Source of the DNA: Epiperipatus broadwayi | Taxonomy: Eukaryota > Onychophora > Udeonychophora > Euonychophora > Peripatidae | NCBI GenBank assembly: GCA_028023455.1 | Contig: JAQFVV010000030.1 | Span: forward strand, 824,501 to 888,500 | Direction: 5' to 3' | DNA: 64,000 nucleotides | Shown here: piece after piece, positions 49,756 through 61,879 of the stretch | How the letters are laid out: each line of letters opens with the position of its first letter | Position numbering within the stretch: the first letter of the stretch is position 1 | Notes under the pieces: model-generated | The model's database searches: none | The model's input: the letters and a program-made list of their open reading frames with translations, nothing else | Told to the model about the DNA's origin: nothing | Program-made: the position numbers and the translations under genes

Positions 49756-50345
49756 TCTTTCAAGCGGTTAAGATGCTAGTGAGGGTTGTTAAACAGATTT
49801 AATCAAATTATTTTCGGAAAAACAAATAGATTTAGACAAAATAGAAGGACTATAATAGAAGTGGTGACAATTGTCATGAGAGAAATGATTTTAATTTTTT
49901 TATTGATCTTGAAATGAACTTCATTATTCCGTTGGATATATTACATTGGAAAGAAATATGCTTATAAGAAATTATATATGAATTAGGAGTTTGATATACA
50001 AGTAAGGCAGATATCTGTTTTATTTAATATATATTTAGATGAGTTGCTAAATGAATATTGGTTTTTATAAAGATAGAATTAACATTGAAAGAGAAATGAT
50101 CACTTATCAGATGTATTAATCTGAGACTAATATCGTGTGAATTAGCTTAATATTAAATATGAATGGTGGAACTTGTCATAAATTTGGGAATATTACAAAG
50201 CAATGAAGTTGGGTAAAACTGCAATGGTTATATTTTCATTAAGTTAATGACTTTGTTCTGTATTTCATTACTAATTACAGATATCTAAGAAGACTTGTTG
50301 AATATTTCGGTGGAGTATTATTTTAAATGGTGTATGATCATAGAC
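49756..50345 (+). mobile_element. LINE reverse transcriptase fragment
   Basis: Near 49810-49880 the plus strand reads IIFGKTNRFRQNRRTIIEVV, matching the RT 'QxGFRxxRxTxxVV' box. Near 49995-50060 it reads ADICFI then FNIYLDELLNEYW, matching the 'GCxLSPxLFNIYxDEL' box. The intervening AFD box is degraded, and the later YADD and tail motifs are not clear. It is a different, more decayed copy than the minus-strand LINE that starts at 50.9 kb. Confidence 0.55.
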
Positions 50346-50879
50346 AATTAGCAAAAATATGAATTAAAGATTGCAGACATTCATGAAGTGAAAAAATATA
50401 AGTTGGCATGACTAGATTAGAAAATAATTAAAAAAAATATTGATTGATGATTTTAAAAAGAAAATAACTTCATATAAATATAGCTGCTCTTAGTAAGGAA
50501 ATCTAATTGTACAAGTAGATAGCGACAAGTTGTTTTTTTTTGAAAGTGTAGTATTCTGTTTGCTGTGAGGTCAAAGTTGATATTTTCTGTATTTTGTAGT
50601 TTCTAGAAATATTAGTACAAATTAATATTAACAATTATTTTGACTAATGTTATCTATGCTCATTTTGTCATTTCTTTTATTTCAACAGTAGACTCTGAAA
50701 GCTTTTTATTCCATATATGACTTATTATATCAATAACATTAAAAAAATTTTCTTCTCAATTATTTTAATGTTTATTGAATTTTTGCACAACACATAGCTT
50801 ATCATGAACATTTTGTGATAGAAGAAAAATTATTATAAAGTAATATGATGTGATATGGCAACTTCTTTATTGAAGTCAG
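50346..50879. other. AT-rich stretch, nothing recognised
   Basis: May contain the unrecognised tail of the upstream LINE fragment. Confidence 0.4.
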
Positions 50880-50899
50880 GAATCTCTTGGCCTATATGC

Positions 50900-51190
50900 C
50901 TAGAAAAACTTGTTAGCCACATTACTTTCCATTCTCCACCCTGTTTTTCTCATATTTTTCTCCACAACATCATCTTTGTCCACTCCATGGCATCTATATT
51001 TAGACCCCCCTTTTTCCAAACTCAGCATAAAGACCAAGAATCCACTTTCTGTATAATCACTTAGTTTATATTTATTCTCCCACAATTTCATTATTTGTTC
51101 TCTTTCTGCTTGTAAGCATTTACATTCAATTAGCAGGTGACTAATATTTTCCACACTTTCCTTACATAACTTGCAAACTAAATCACCCAC
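50900..51190 (-). pseudogene. LINE C-terminal zinc-knuckle segment, 96 codons open
   Basis: The longest intact piece of the host LINE. It starts inside the ORF, so the Met is not a true start. Cys and His of the CxxC...HxxxxC knuckle are present in the first 25 residues, followed by a Lys/Glu-rich tail. It is probably untranslated. Confidence 0.75.
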
Positions 51191-51800
51191 ATTTCTTCAT
51201 TTATGTATATATTCCCTTCTTGCTAATGATCTTGTTTGAATCTTAAACAGTACACTACTTTCCTTGCTATTATCATAAAAAATTCACACCCAATATTCTG
51301 TTTACTTTTATATATGTTTAGACTTTACTCTCCATACTAGTTCTCCAACTCCCTATTTTTTATTAATGTATCTATCCCATTCTTTGCCACTATAACACTT
51401 AACAATCCTAACATAATTCCATTTTATGTACAAGTATACTGACAAAGTCTTTATCCAAATGTGCATTCTGTGCTACTGTTCTCACCCATATTATTGCCTG
51501 TCCTTTACTCATAATTCAATTAAATACTATTTTGCAATTCTTTTACTGTATCCATAAATTGCAATATACTGAACATTTTCATTTTGCTTTTTGCATCTCG
51601 TATAAAAATTTGACCATGCCATTTCTCATTGAATTGCCTCCTTTGCTGTCCACACATCGGCAGCCAATGCATGTCTTCATACTTCTCTTTGTATATTTTC
51701 TAATTAATCTAACACACATTTACTAACACAATGCGTCATCACCATTTACAACTTTCTTAAACACTATATCAATACTCTTTATTTATTACAAAACCAACAG

Positions 51801-51827
51801 TTTCGACTGTCCTGCAGTCATCATCAG
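51801..51827 (-). ncRNA. Hammerhead ribozyme-like core, left arm
   Basis: Minus strand: CTGATGA (51827-51821), T, stem II GACTG-CAGGA-CAGTC, GAAA (51804-51801). Identical core to the plus-strand copy in the right arm. Confidence 0.55.
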
Positions 51828-51957
51828 AGCTACAATATTCAAATATATAATATAATTAATACACTTATACACATATTCTTATACTTAATTAAATACACAA
51901 AATAAATATGTGCATAAGTGTATTAATTATAAAATTATGTATTTGAATATTGTAGCT

Positions 51958-51984
51958 CTGATGATGACTGCAGGACAGTCGAAA
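51958..51984 (+). ncRNA. Hammerhead ribozyme-like core, right arm
   Basis: CTGATGA (51958-51964), one unpaired T, a perfect 5-bp stem II GACTG/CAGTC with loop CAGGA (51966-51980), then GAAA (51981-51984). A very short stem III (ACT...AGT, 51984-51992) can be drawn. No stem I partner is found beside it, so cleavage may need another partner or may be lost. Confidence 0.55.
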
Positions 51985-52569
51985 CTGTTAGTTTTGATAT
52001 AAATAAAGAGTATTGATAAAGTGTTTAAGACAGTTATAAATGGTATGATATGTTAAAGTAGAAATCAATACATAGGAAAAGGAAGAAGAAAATATATTAC
52101 CATAAGTTAACCCTGCTACTACTACTCCCATACAATTTTTGCAACATCATGAAAACATTGTTAATTTCTTTATCAATCCCTTTTCTTTACTTCATTTATT
52201 ATTTTTTCCTCCCATTCATACAGTCACTTCCTCTGACTACTTAAGACAATTTCCAAATAGTTATACCTATTCGCCACATTTAACATTATATCCCCCAATA
52301 AAAATTCTCTTTCCTCAGCATTCATCATCATTACTTTTGATTTTTCTTCACTAAATTTGATCAAGAATGGGTAAACCCACCCTTGTGAAGTCTTCAGCAC
52401 AACTTCAATATCTTCCCTACTTTCTGCGAACAAGAAAATATTAGCAAATAAAAGACCTGACAATGTATACACTCTTGCTATCTATTAATGGTATCTCTAT
52501 CCCTTTTCCTAGTCTTTCTATTGCTTTCCATTTCTCTCAAATATACCAAAAGCAAAGTAGCTGACATTG

Positions 52570-52763
52570 GGCATTCTTGCCTTAGTCCCACCCTATTTTT
52601 AACTCTGACTCTATATTTCCTAATTGATATGTATAGTAATTATTTTCATACACTTTAATAAAATGCACTAAAGCTTCATTTATTCTCACCTTGGGCATTC
52701 TTGCTTTAGTCCCACCCCATTTTTAACTCTGTATATTTCCTAATAGATATGTATAGTAATTAT
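52570..52763. repeat. Tandem duplication of LINE sequence (one unit split by a transposon)
   Basis: The segment from TGGGCATTCTTGCCTTAGTCCCACC (near 52567) to TTCATTTATTCTCACC (near 52690) is repeated directly after itself. The second unit runs from about 52692 to 52763 and resumes at 54697 after the hAT-like element. The undisturbed first unit shows GTAATTAT once, so it is a natural empty site for the insertion. Confidence 0.8.
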
Positions 52764-54696
52764 GATAATAGTATGAAAACAACCCTACCGTCGTATGGCA
52801 CCATTTTTCACAAAACGCACATCAATATACCATTTTAGTGGCCTTAACTTACAGCTGACAGTACAAGAGGTGTTTCTTGAGCTGTAACAGGCTGCCTGAG
52901 GGCGATGTATTTTATGATTATGTAACGAAATACTATGCCCATTGCATTGCAACAGTATTTGTCAAGTGAGCACTCTTGAATTCTTGCTACTGTCTAATTT
53001 GATGGTGGCCATATTTGAAAGAGACAAAACTGCAAAAATTCATTGTCGGAAATTTTTTAGAAAGCGTACTGGAATTGGTATTCTATATTAAGAATTGTCA
53101 TGCCATCACACATGCTTCCCTATGCTTTTGAACTGCACACAACTTGAAAAAGTTCTTTTCAGCAGAGTTTTTTTTGATTTCGCACGCAAATACCCATTTA
53201 CACGCGAATCTGTGCAAGAACTGTCAAATGTCATTTGCAAGTTGTCCAAATTGGTCAAAGCTGAGTGAATTGCTAGCTGGCCACACAAGTGGACACACAA
53301 TATTATGTTTTCCAGAAAGAAAAACTTCTGCAAGTATACCTATGTAGGTCTGCATAAGGGAAGTTGGTTCGAAGGCTCCAAAATCCTGTTACTTACAGCT
53401 TTGAGGCTTTCCTGTTATTTTACTTGCGTGTTATTTTTGGTTGCTGTTTTTTATGCCCCCATAAATGGTGGTGTTTTTTTTTACTTGTTTTGTTTCACAA
53501 CTTGTCCAAAGTTTTGTTTCTTTTTGATTCAATAAATTATTTTATGGGGAAACTTGTTGTTTTTGTTGTTCCCATGATTATAAAATAGGTAGGTAATATT
53601 TGATAAGTTTCATTAAGAGTTAAAGTAGGTAATATTTTATTATACCAAAAAAAAGAAGTGTTTAAGAGTTTATTCAAAAGGCCCCACCAAAAAAAAACTA
53701 ATGATAATGAACTGTGTGGTAGCATAATAAAATATTCAAAAAGAAAATCCAAAAAGAAGTCGATAATTAAAAATCAAAACAAATCTTCCCTGCCAACCCC
53801 ACCCCCAGTTTAAAAAAAAAAAGTTCTTTAAAAACGAACTGTTTGTCTTTTTTTTAAATTAAAGGCCCAAAAAATTAAGGAAGAACTTTACGCTATCATA
53901 TAAAGCTTTCTGTAGCATAAAGATTTGAAACAAACAAAAAAAAAGCCTCAAAATAAATTAAAAAAAAAAAAAGACGACAACTCAAAATCAAAACAACCCC
54001 TCTCCCCTCCACCCTTTAAAAAATCAAGTGTTGGTTTATTCAAAAGTACTGAATTGTTGAAGTCTTTCAGCAAATCAAAACATCAACCAAAAAAAAAAAA
54101 AAAGTTAAAAGCAAACAACCAACCCCCCTCCACCATCTAAAAACAACAAAGTGTTTGTTACCATATTTTTGTGTAAACAAACCGATGGAGCATTAATCGA
54201 TAGTTTAAAAGCAAACCAACACCCCTACACCATCAAAAAACAAAGTGTTTCTTAAAAAAAAACGAACCAAAAAATAAAACCGTGTGAAAAAAAAATTTGG
54301 TTTACTGTAAGTAATATTATGTAAAGAAACTTACGGACAGTTAGTCGTTAATTTAAAAACAAATCAACACCCCTAGACCATCTAAAGACAAAGTATTTGT
54401 TTATTAAAAACAAAAAAAACCCAGGTGGAATAAAAAAAAACTTTGGTGATTTACCTTCACCAATGAAAAAAAATTAAAAACCGGTTGAAAAAAAAAACTT
54501 TTACCGTAATATTATATAATAAAAAAAAACTTTGTTGGTTTACCATTGCTGATGAAAAAATAATAAAAACTGGTTGAAAAAAAAATTACCGTAATATTAT
54601 GTAAACAAACAGATGGCCTATGAATCGGTATATTGATGTGAATTGGGCGAAAAAGAGCGCCATCAGATGGTAGGGTTCAGTATTCATACTATTACC
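52764..54696 (+). mobile_element. hAT-like non-autonomous DNA transposon, second family (1.93 kb)
   Basis: Ends GATAATAGTATGAA and TTCATACTATTACC are inverted matches, extended by interrupted pairing over about 60 bases (through ACATCAATATACC and its complement at 54631). An exact 8-bp duplication GTAATTAT flanks it (52756-52763, 54697-54704). The empty site in the neighbouring tandem unit confirms the borders. The interior 53760-54600 is a run of A-rich, CCAACCCCC-containing tandem units, a plan also seen in the other hAT-like family. Open frames inside (53106-53588, both strands) show no transposase motif. Confidence 0.87.
53760..54610. repeat. A-rich tandem repeats inside hAT-like element
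   Basis: Diverged units carrying CAACACCCCTA.ACCATC, CAAAGT.TTTGTT and runs of A recur about every 150-180 bases. The Lys-rich open frame at 53925-54140 is a by-product of these A-runs. Confidence 0.65.
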
Positions 54697-56270
54697 GTAA
54701 TTATTTTTATACACTCTTAATAAAATGCAGTAAAGCTTCATTCATTACCACATTTACTAAACTTACCCATAATTATTTCTATTTATCCTCATATTTCTTC
54801 TCTATATGTATAAAGACTATATATAACTGCCTATGTGTATTCCTACTCGTATTTATAAGTTGCCATATAATATTAAATCATCCATGCACTTTACTAAAAA
54901 TAAACTATTTCCTATACACCTATCCATTCTAAAATCTCATTGCATTTCTCCCGTTATATTATTTTCTTCCATCCATTTTGACACCCAGCCACCATGTACA
55001 CAAAAACTATGTAAAACCAACATTATTGGTCTATAATTGTTTATTTTTCTTTGGTCCTTACCCTTTCCTTAATTAATAGTTTCACTCTTTAATTATTCCA
55101 GCTATATGGAAATTCTGTCTTCTGTAACATCTTATTCAAATATAATAGATTTAATTTTGCCATATTTCCCAAATTCATCATCTCTGCTGCCCATCTATCT
55201 AAACCTCTTGCCTTTCCATTTTTTCAACTTTGTATCTGCTTCATTCAATTCATTTTTCTGTACAATGAATATTTCCATTACTATGTGCTTATATGTTTGC
55301 TATTCTTCTGTCCTTCACATCTAACATCTTTTCTATATCCATTACATACTTATTTAAGATTATTTCTAATTCTTCTCTAGACTCTTTCTCTTCACCATTT
55401 ACTAATATTATTTTTCTCTCTCGTATATTTTTTTTAATTCCAAAATTTGTTATTCCCATATCTTTCACTTATATTAATATCCTCCAATAATTTACTATTT
55501 AATTTCATTCTCTCTATATAATTATCTATTTTAGTCAACTTCTTTTTATTTAAATAGTTTTATCATTTAATATTAATATCTTTTTCACTTTCTTTGTTTT
55601 TAATACAACATTTATATTTTCTTCATGCTTTCTTACTCTCTTTTACACTTTTTATTAATTTTCATTTTTCTATTACTTTTATTCTGAATATTCTCACCTA
55701 AATGCCACTTTTTTTACTTCACCACACCAGTCCTTTTATATTCATCCCAAACAAACTCTTCCATGATTTCTTCTGCTTTTATTTTATATTTTTCTAATTT
55801 AATTTTATCATTCATTCTCCATCCACATCTTTCACTATCCTTTCTACTTTTATTATTTTCTATCACATTAGTAATCTATTATAAAGAAATTATGATCACT
55901 ATTACATACTCTCTTTATTATCAAACACTTTAATTTTCCATAATTTATTAATTCCCTTTTTATCTACTAATACATAATCTATTGTGTAAAATATATTATT
56001 TCTAGACCATGTGTATTGCCCCTCATACATATTTGATAAATTTCCAATGCTCACATTCACTCTCTGACAAAAAATTTTTCAAAAGCAACCCATTCTTATT
56101 ATCTAAATCATCAATTTCTTCAACATGCCCACTCATATCTTCTATAATCATTATTTTCTTCCCCCTTTTTTTGGAACTGTATTTCTTTAATTAGGCATTC
56201 ATATATGCTACTGTTCCACTCCATTATAGTTTGACTATCTCCATTATAAAAAGATCTAAAAGACATTAAG

Positions 56271-58108
56271 ATGTGGTCCACTCTCTTATTGTAAAAAAGT
56301 TATCGAACTTAGCAACTAGAGGACAGTTCAATTATTATTTAAAATAGATTTGGTAAAAATTTCACATCTTTATATATATATATTGTAACCAGAAGATCCA
56401 CCCAGACCATAACATGCAAAATTAATGATATAACAAAAAAAAAAGACTCGTGATATAATCTGGTTGCACCAGGATACATCGCTAGGACCCATCACAGCAT
56501 TACATGAAAAATATTAAATTACACCAAAATAAATTGTGGGATTATTTTAATTAATAACTATTCTCCTTAATGACTGTATCTTAAAACTGCACTCCAGAAC
56601 TTTAATCTACGATTTTTATTTGCATGAGACCTTATGGCTGACCATGGACAAGATGGTATAATTTATAAAACTGCTAAAGATTACTCTTCCAGAGTTAATT
56701 GTATGATCCATTATATCAATACCAACCATTACATGGTGAATATGGACCATTTAACAAAACCGTACTAATTATAATCAGCATCATAACATGATTGACTGTA
56801 GCCCAGATTTACTCAGGATTTTGATACAGAAATGCAATGTAGGGTATTTGCTTTGCAATAGCTGTTAAGCAACGTGAACTTTAGATTCTTTCGTCACTAA
56901 CTTAAATATCAATCAATAGCAATGAGATTCTTATTGTAATAGGTTAAGCATCAGTTATAATATTAGAAAATAGGGTTAATCATCATTCTGGCTAGCAAAC
57001 TTATTTATAAATTTTAAGTCCTAATATACAAACATCAATAAAATTAACAAATTCTGGGTTATATTATAAAATTAACAAAGCAAAGTTAAAGTGATTGAGG
57101 AGATAAATAGGATTTTATTATACCCTGTATATCACTAATTACCGAAGAACAAAAGTATTAAGATATTCTCTTAAAATTTCGATAAACTTTGTGCGCGCTA
57201 TCAGTGACAATATGTGCTCTAATATGTAATCTATTTAATCTGGTGGATTTTCTGGTTCTATGTGTGACAAACGGCAACGGTATAGTCAGGTTAAATTACA
57301 AAATTAATATTTATTTACAACTCCATCAATACTAAATAAATGATTAATACAATGTTCACAAAATTAAATAAAAAAATAGATGAAATAAAAGACCACATAT
57401 ACTTGTTTCTATACGTGGATAATGTACATGAGTTCCAAAATATACACAATATAAGATTTTCTAACAAATGGATTTCATCTCAGCTTCTTATAGGAGAGAG
57501 GAAGGATTCAAATACCTAATGAATATCTTCTCTAATATATCAATACCAGAAACAATGCACTTATACCCCAGATTTATTATTATAATAATAAATGGTATTG
57601 TTAAACATGTAAAAGTTGGCCATGAAGAGATAATGAATCAAAGAGATTTGATTCTCAATTCAGCTTGAAATATATAAATTGATATGTAATAAATTACAAA
57701 AATAATTAATCAAATGCCATTTGAATAGTTTATAACTAAATGTGGGATCAATTTAAGCATGAGGAGCACAAATATCAGCATAGTAATGAATGGAAACCCT
57801 GCCCAAATAGCAACGGTATTCCTGCAGATATATTCATCAATGCAATGGAATAACAAAGCATTAAATGCCCTGTAGGTTTTCTTTAACCATATAGACTGTT
57901 CCACACATTAACTACCAGCGCAGAAACAAATATAAAGAATGTAATAAAACAGCAAATGATTATTCTGCGGATTAGACCACCAACATAGAATAGTGCTATA
58001 TAACATAAAATATATAAATAAATGCATAATCTTTTTTTTTTTCCAAAAAAAAATTATTTCCATAATTAACAATGAACATATATATAATATTATCATACAC
58101 TTTTTAAC
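56271..58108. other. No recognised gene
   Basis: A TGTAACCAGAAG start at 56386 could mark another LTR end, but no partner end was found. The CpG-bearing block at 57185-57300 is unexplained. The open frame at 57468-57668 has no motif. Confidence 0.35.
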
Positions 58109-58144
58109 GTTTCAACTGTTTTGCATCATACAGTCATTTTCAAG
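58109..58144 (-). ncRNA. Degenerate hammerhead-like motif
   Basis: Minus strand: CTTGAAAAT, stem II GACTG/CAGTT with a 12-base loop, then GAAACG. Stem II and GAAA match the cores at 37.2 and 51.9 kb, but the CTGATGA box is replaced. Such 'CTTGAAAATGA...GAAACG' strings are common in Penelope-related repeat ends. Confidence 0.35.
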
Positions 58145-60911
58145 GATATCACCCTATCGCAACTTTTTTATTATTATTATTCCTTTTTACATCATCTAAG
58201 TATAAATCAATTTTAATGTATTAATACATTATAAAATAGCGCTGACATTCACTTCCCAAATAAAAGAAATAAAATTACCCTCATCAATAAAACTGCTAAA
58301 TTAGGAGGGTCGTAAGTCTTACAAGCTTGAATTATGACATGAAATGAGATAAGTACTTTAACATAGGAAGTAGCTGAGATAACAGCCAACCCTGTCTAGA
58401 ACATGGGCGAAATAATAATACATAGTAAATATAATATGAGTATAGGCACCAAACCCTGGAAAGACATCTAGGACTAAGCTATATGGTGTTGATGTACATC
58501 ATAGATTTATTAAATAATCTTTAAATCTTTATGCAAGCACTATTCCCTAATAATTGATCATTCTCAATCCCTATATCATATGTTCAATCCAATTAAATAA
58601 ATAATTATTAAAATATACAGTGAACTTCATATATCTATAAGATAATATGAAAATGTAAACCAAAATAAAACGACATACTTGTTTAAATAACTACACTAAG
58701 TTAAAGTACATTATTGTAAAACATATAAATTAAATAGTTTTCAATTATAGCATATAGAATTTTATGAGTTTGATTATATTGCTCTTCATTTCCACCCATA
58801 ATGAATATTCCATAATTAATTGATTCACACATAGACTCTCTGAATATTTGAGATATTTATAAAAGATGGAACATGTATAATACTGTAACGTGTGAAAATA
58901 TCAACTCCATCTAAATAATCTTTTTTTAATACACTGTCACATGAATATAGGGTATCTTTCCATGTTAACCAATTTCCAACTAGAGTATTCTTCAAAAGTT
59001 AATAAACTACATTACTTCTATATAGGCATTTCTCCAAAGTTAAAATATTTCATTACTTTTAATTTAGCGAGGAAAGGTCAAAGATTAAGAATGATTGTGC
59101 AAGCAAACAGTTATCCCATAATTGTCACGACAGTTATAAAATAATTTCCTGGTTAACTGTTATTTTCTTTCAACAGTTATATTACTTTTTTAACAATAAG
59201 ATAACTCACAGAGTGGGAATATTATCTCTAATATAAGTTCAAAGTGGAATATAGCTAAATCTTTATCATTCAGACATTTTAAATTGTTATAGCATTCTGC
59301 TCCACACATATGGTGTAATTATATAATTTAAAATCATAAAAGTAAAATATATCCAAGGTTAATATAGTCTGTAAGCAATAAAATATTTCCAGGCAGACTG
59401 ACTTTTAAAGACTATTTCAATTATAGACATTTTGAAAGATAATCAGCAGTTAGATTCTCAGCTAGCAGACTCTAATAATCTTGTTTAAATTTAGCTACTC
59501 ATATTGTTGTTAGCACATAATAACATCGTAATTTGAATTATGTAAGAAAATTTTTAATTTAGATTCTTTTTTTGTCCTTAATTTTAAAGAGTAACTCATA
59601 TTTGTTACATGTTTAACAGCACAAATTTTTACATACTTATCATCTCCATCCCAGTTTTAAAAAATGTCTGAACATTCTTTTTTCCCCTTTCATCCAATAA
59701 CATTTCTCATCATTTACATATTTATGTTAAAATGAAAGAAGGAAAAAATGCATTTATTGCATTCTATCTACTAATTCAAGATAAATTAATCATTTTCATT
59801 AAACTAAAGTTATTCATTAGAATTAGTTAAACAGAAAAACAAATAATGATTATTATTATTTATCTTGCTAAATTTGATATAATATGCTGCTGGTTTTTGG
59901 TTAAGCATAGCTCATCCAACTCAGTGATTGGAAAGAGCAAAACTAATATATAAAAAAATATAAGCAAAGCAAAAAATGAAACTACATAACCTCATCATTG
60001 AGTTAATTTGAACACAAGTATATATAAAGTGCTACTGAAATATTTTTAAATAGTATATTTCTTCACAGGTTAGTATTTTTTTTAAAATATGCTAAGTAAA
60101 ATGTTTATTCATTAATTAACAGTTTTTTTTAAGATTTTTTTTAATTAGACTTTTTATACTTTGAATTTGAAGTAATAAATTAATTTTTTCCCCACAGGAA
60201 TTCATTATAATTGTGTACTTTTTATGTGAGATTTTACTTTATTAAGCATTTGGGAAAATGGTTGTATTTGCTAACCAGAGTAAAGATATATACCAACTTA
60301 TCATTTTTACTTTAATATTGCCAAATGTCATTATTGATGATAAAACCATTTTGTCTCATTTCTCTCCATTTGGTAGAGAAAATGAATGCTTATTTTGTTT
60401 TTTACTGCTTTTTAAATTTGTTTTTAAATGATTATACTCTCAAGTTTTATTCTGATAATATATAAGCACATTTTTGAAATAATGTTTTAATATTTCTAGT
60501 AATGATGACTGCATAAAGCTTTTAGAGCCTTTTTAAGAGTATTTTTTCCATTTCTCTTAGATTAAGGCACAGGATTGAATCCAATTTCGAATTTATAGAA
60601 TATTTAATGAGGATAACATCTATTACAAGTATGCTTCAATTTGTCTTTAAGTATTATCACAATGGTTTTAATAATTTTCAGTAACATTTAATGCAATCTT
60701 TTTCTCAAGGTTTTTACTTTGTATGTGTAGTCTTATATTCTTTTCTAGTCTAGGAACATTTGGAATGTTCTTTTACCAGGAAATATACATTTATGTTTAT
60801 TTCAAATTAAATTTTTATTAATATAAATTTTGATTTAATTTCTTGCTTATATATTTACTTCGTATTTTATTCAGTATTCTTTGTTCTAAAATCCAATTCT
60901 TAATCTCAGTA

Positions 60912-60913
<2 letters not shown>
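58145..60913. other. AT-rich stretch, nothing recognised
   Basis: No element, RNA gene or exon could be supported. Several T-runs (60060-60150) and generic AT-rich sequence are present. Confidence 0.45.

Positions 60914-60944
<31 letters not shown>
60914..60944. repeat. (TA)n microsatellite
   Basis: About 31 bases of TA dinucleotides directly upstream of the first copy of the 145-base repeat. A second run lies at 61451-61473, directly downstream of the second copy. Confidence 0.85.
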
Positions 60945-60946
<2 letters not shown>

Positions 60947-61090
60947 TGCAGAAACTGGGTTGAGTATTTTTAAACTTGATAGAGTGTGTATTTTTACTAC
61001 TATATATATAACATTTATAAATACGAGTTTATTAAAATTAAGTCATATGACATCTGACTTGATTTTTTATCAATTTAATTTTAGTTTTTG
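60945..61090 (+). repeat. Direct repeat, copy 1 (about 145 bp)
   Basis: GATGCAGAAAC..GGGTTGAG.GTATTTTTAAA through AAGTCATATGACATCTGACTTG and TTTTTTATCAA matches 61302-61448 with small deletions. Orientation is the same; spacing about 357 bases. A fragment also exists at 47136-47200. Confidence 0.8.
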
Positions 61091-61301
61091 CTATTAAGGC
61101 TTTCGATTTTATATTGCTAGAGCTATTAATATATGTGTATCTAATTTATTTCAGTCCCATACTGCTATTTGAGTTAGATAGCTGGATTTTTGACATTTAG
61201 ATGTCTGAAAGTTTCAGATTTTCTTCTCAATAGTTAGGCATTGATAAAATGCTAGACTAGTTCTAGTGTTTTTAATCCCTAACACCTCACTGACGACGCT
61301 A

Positions 61302-61448
61302 GATGCAGAAACCGCGGTCTGGGGTTGAGGGTATTTTTAAAAGCTTGATAAGAGTGTGTATTTTTACGTACTCTATATATAACATTTGTAAATACGAGCT
61401 TTATTAAAATTAAGTCATATGACATCTGACTTGATTTTTTATCAAATT
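61302..61448 (+). repeat. Direct repeat, copy 2 (about 145 bp)
   Basis: The longer of the two copies (GAAACCGCGGTCTGGGGTTG). It may be one terminal repeat of a small retroelement whose other end includes the hammerhead motif at 61880, but this link is unproven. Confidence 0.8.
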
Positions 61449-61879
61449 AAATATATATATATATATATATATTAGGCTTTGGATTCCATATGTTACAGAC
61501 ATACTAAACCAGCATGCTTCAATTTTACATTTTAGCATTCTTTTTATAATTTCCTGTACTTTCATCATTCGAAATATATTTGTAGTATAATTATTATTTC
61601 TCACTTTATTGGAGAATGCACCTATGATTTTAGAGATTGAAGCTTTAATTTTTATCTTATTTGCAAAACAAAACATGAATGTAATTTATGTCCTGTACAT
61701 GAGGGGTCACTCTCACTAAGGTAGGCTTTGAATGTTCCATCATCAGATTTTCAATGAAATGGACAGCTGAAAAGTTGTGGGGTGGGGTGGTTTGAAGCCT
61801 GTCCATTAAACTATGAAGATTGGCTATCTTAATATAAGCTGAGCTTTGCTTGTATATATGTAAGGAGATGATAATCTGG

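Larger units (their letters stand above)
51741..52044. mobile_element. Palindromic insertion with a hammerhead-like core in each arm
   Basis: ACCATTTACAACTTTCTTAA at 51741 is mirrored by the complement ending at 52044. The arms (about 51741-51870 and 51915-52044) pair along their length around an AT-rich centre. The insertion lies within the minus-strand LINE, between its RT and its zinc knuckle. Each arm carries AACAGTTTCGACTGTCC / AGTCATCATCAGAGCT or the complement, closely related to the unit at 37000-37323. No coding sequence is present. It is most simply a Penelope-type terminal repeat arranged head to head, without the RT. Confidence 0.75.
50880..56270 (-). mobile_element. CR1/jockey-like LINE (endonuclease, RT, zinc knuckle), interrupted by two insertions
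   Basis: Reading down the minus strand, the endonuclease lies at about 56270-55950: IIEDMSGHVEEIDDLDNKNG (usual 'ILGDFNAHIGE') and YTWSRNN-type residues near 56020. The RT starts near 55070 with KINNYRPIMLV, then EENNITGE and NSLFLVK. It continues after an insertion with PMSAT-like residues and GKGIEIPLID at 52480-52600. The catalytic box region is LLFANIFLFAESREDIEVVL (52455-52396), followed by FSEEKSKVMMMNAEE. The C-terminus (51190-50900) carries a zinc knuckle: VCKLCKESVENISHLLIEC, a CxxC-x9-HxxxxC pattern typical of CR1/jockey-like LINEs. The catalytic Asp pair is changed (FANI). The body is broken by the palindrome at 51741-52044 and the hAT-like element at 52764-54696. Confidence 0.85.

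Noticed and set aside
53106-53588. Overlapping frames in the left half of the hAT-like element, examined as transposase or THAP remnants
   Set aside because: Cys/His spacing does not fit THAP or BED fingers and no catalytic motif follows.
53925-54140. Lys/Pro-rich open frame, like a basic nuclear protein
   Set aside because: Produced by A-runs and CCCCTCC units of the tandem repeats inside the hAT-like element.
52139-56194. Many plus-strand open frames between 52.1 and 56.2 kb
   Set aside because: They are shadows of the minus-strand LINE or of the inserted transposon.
56386-57300. TGTAACCAGAAG start as a possible further LTR
   Set aside because: No matching ...TTACA end or target duplication was found.
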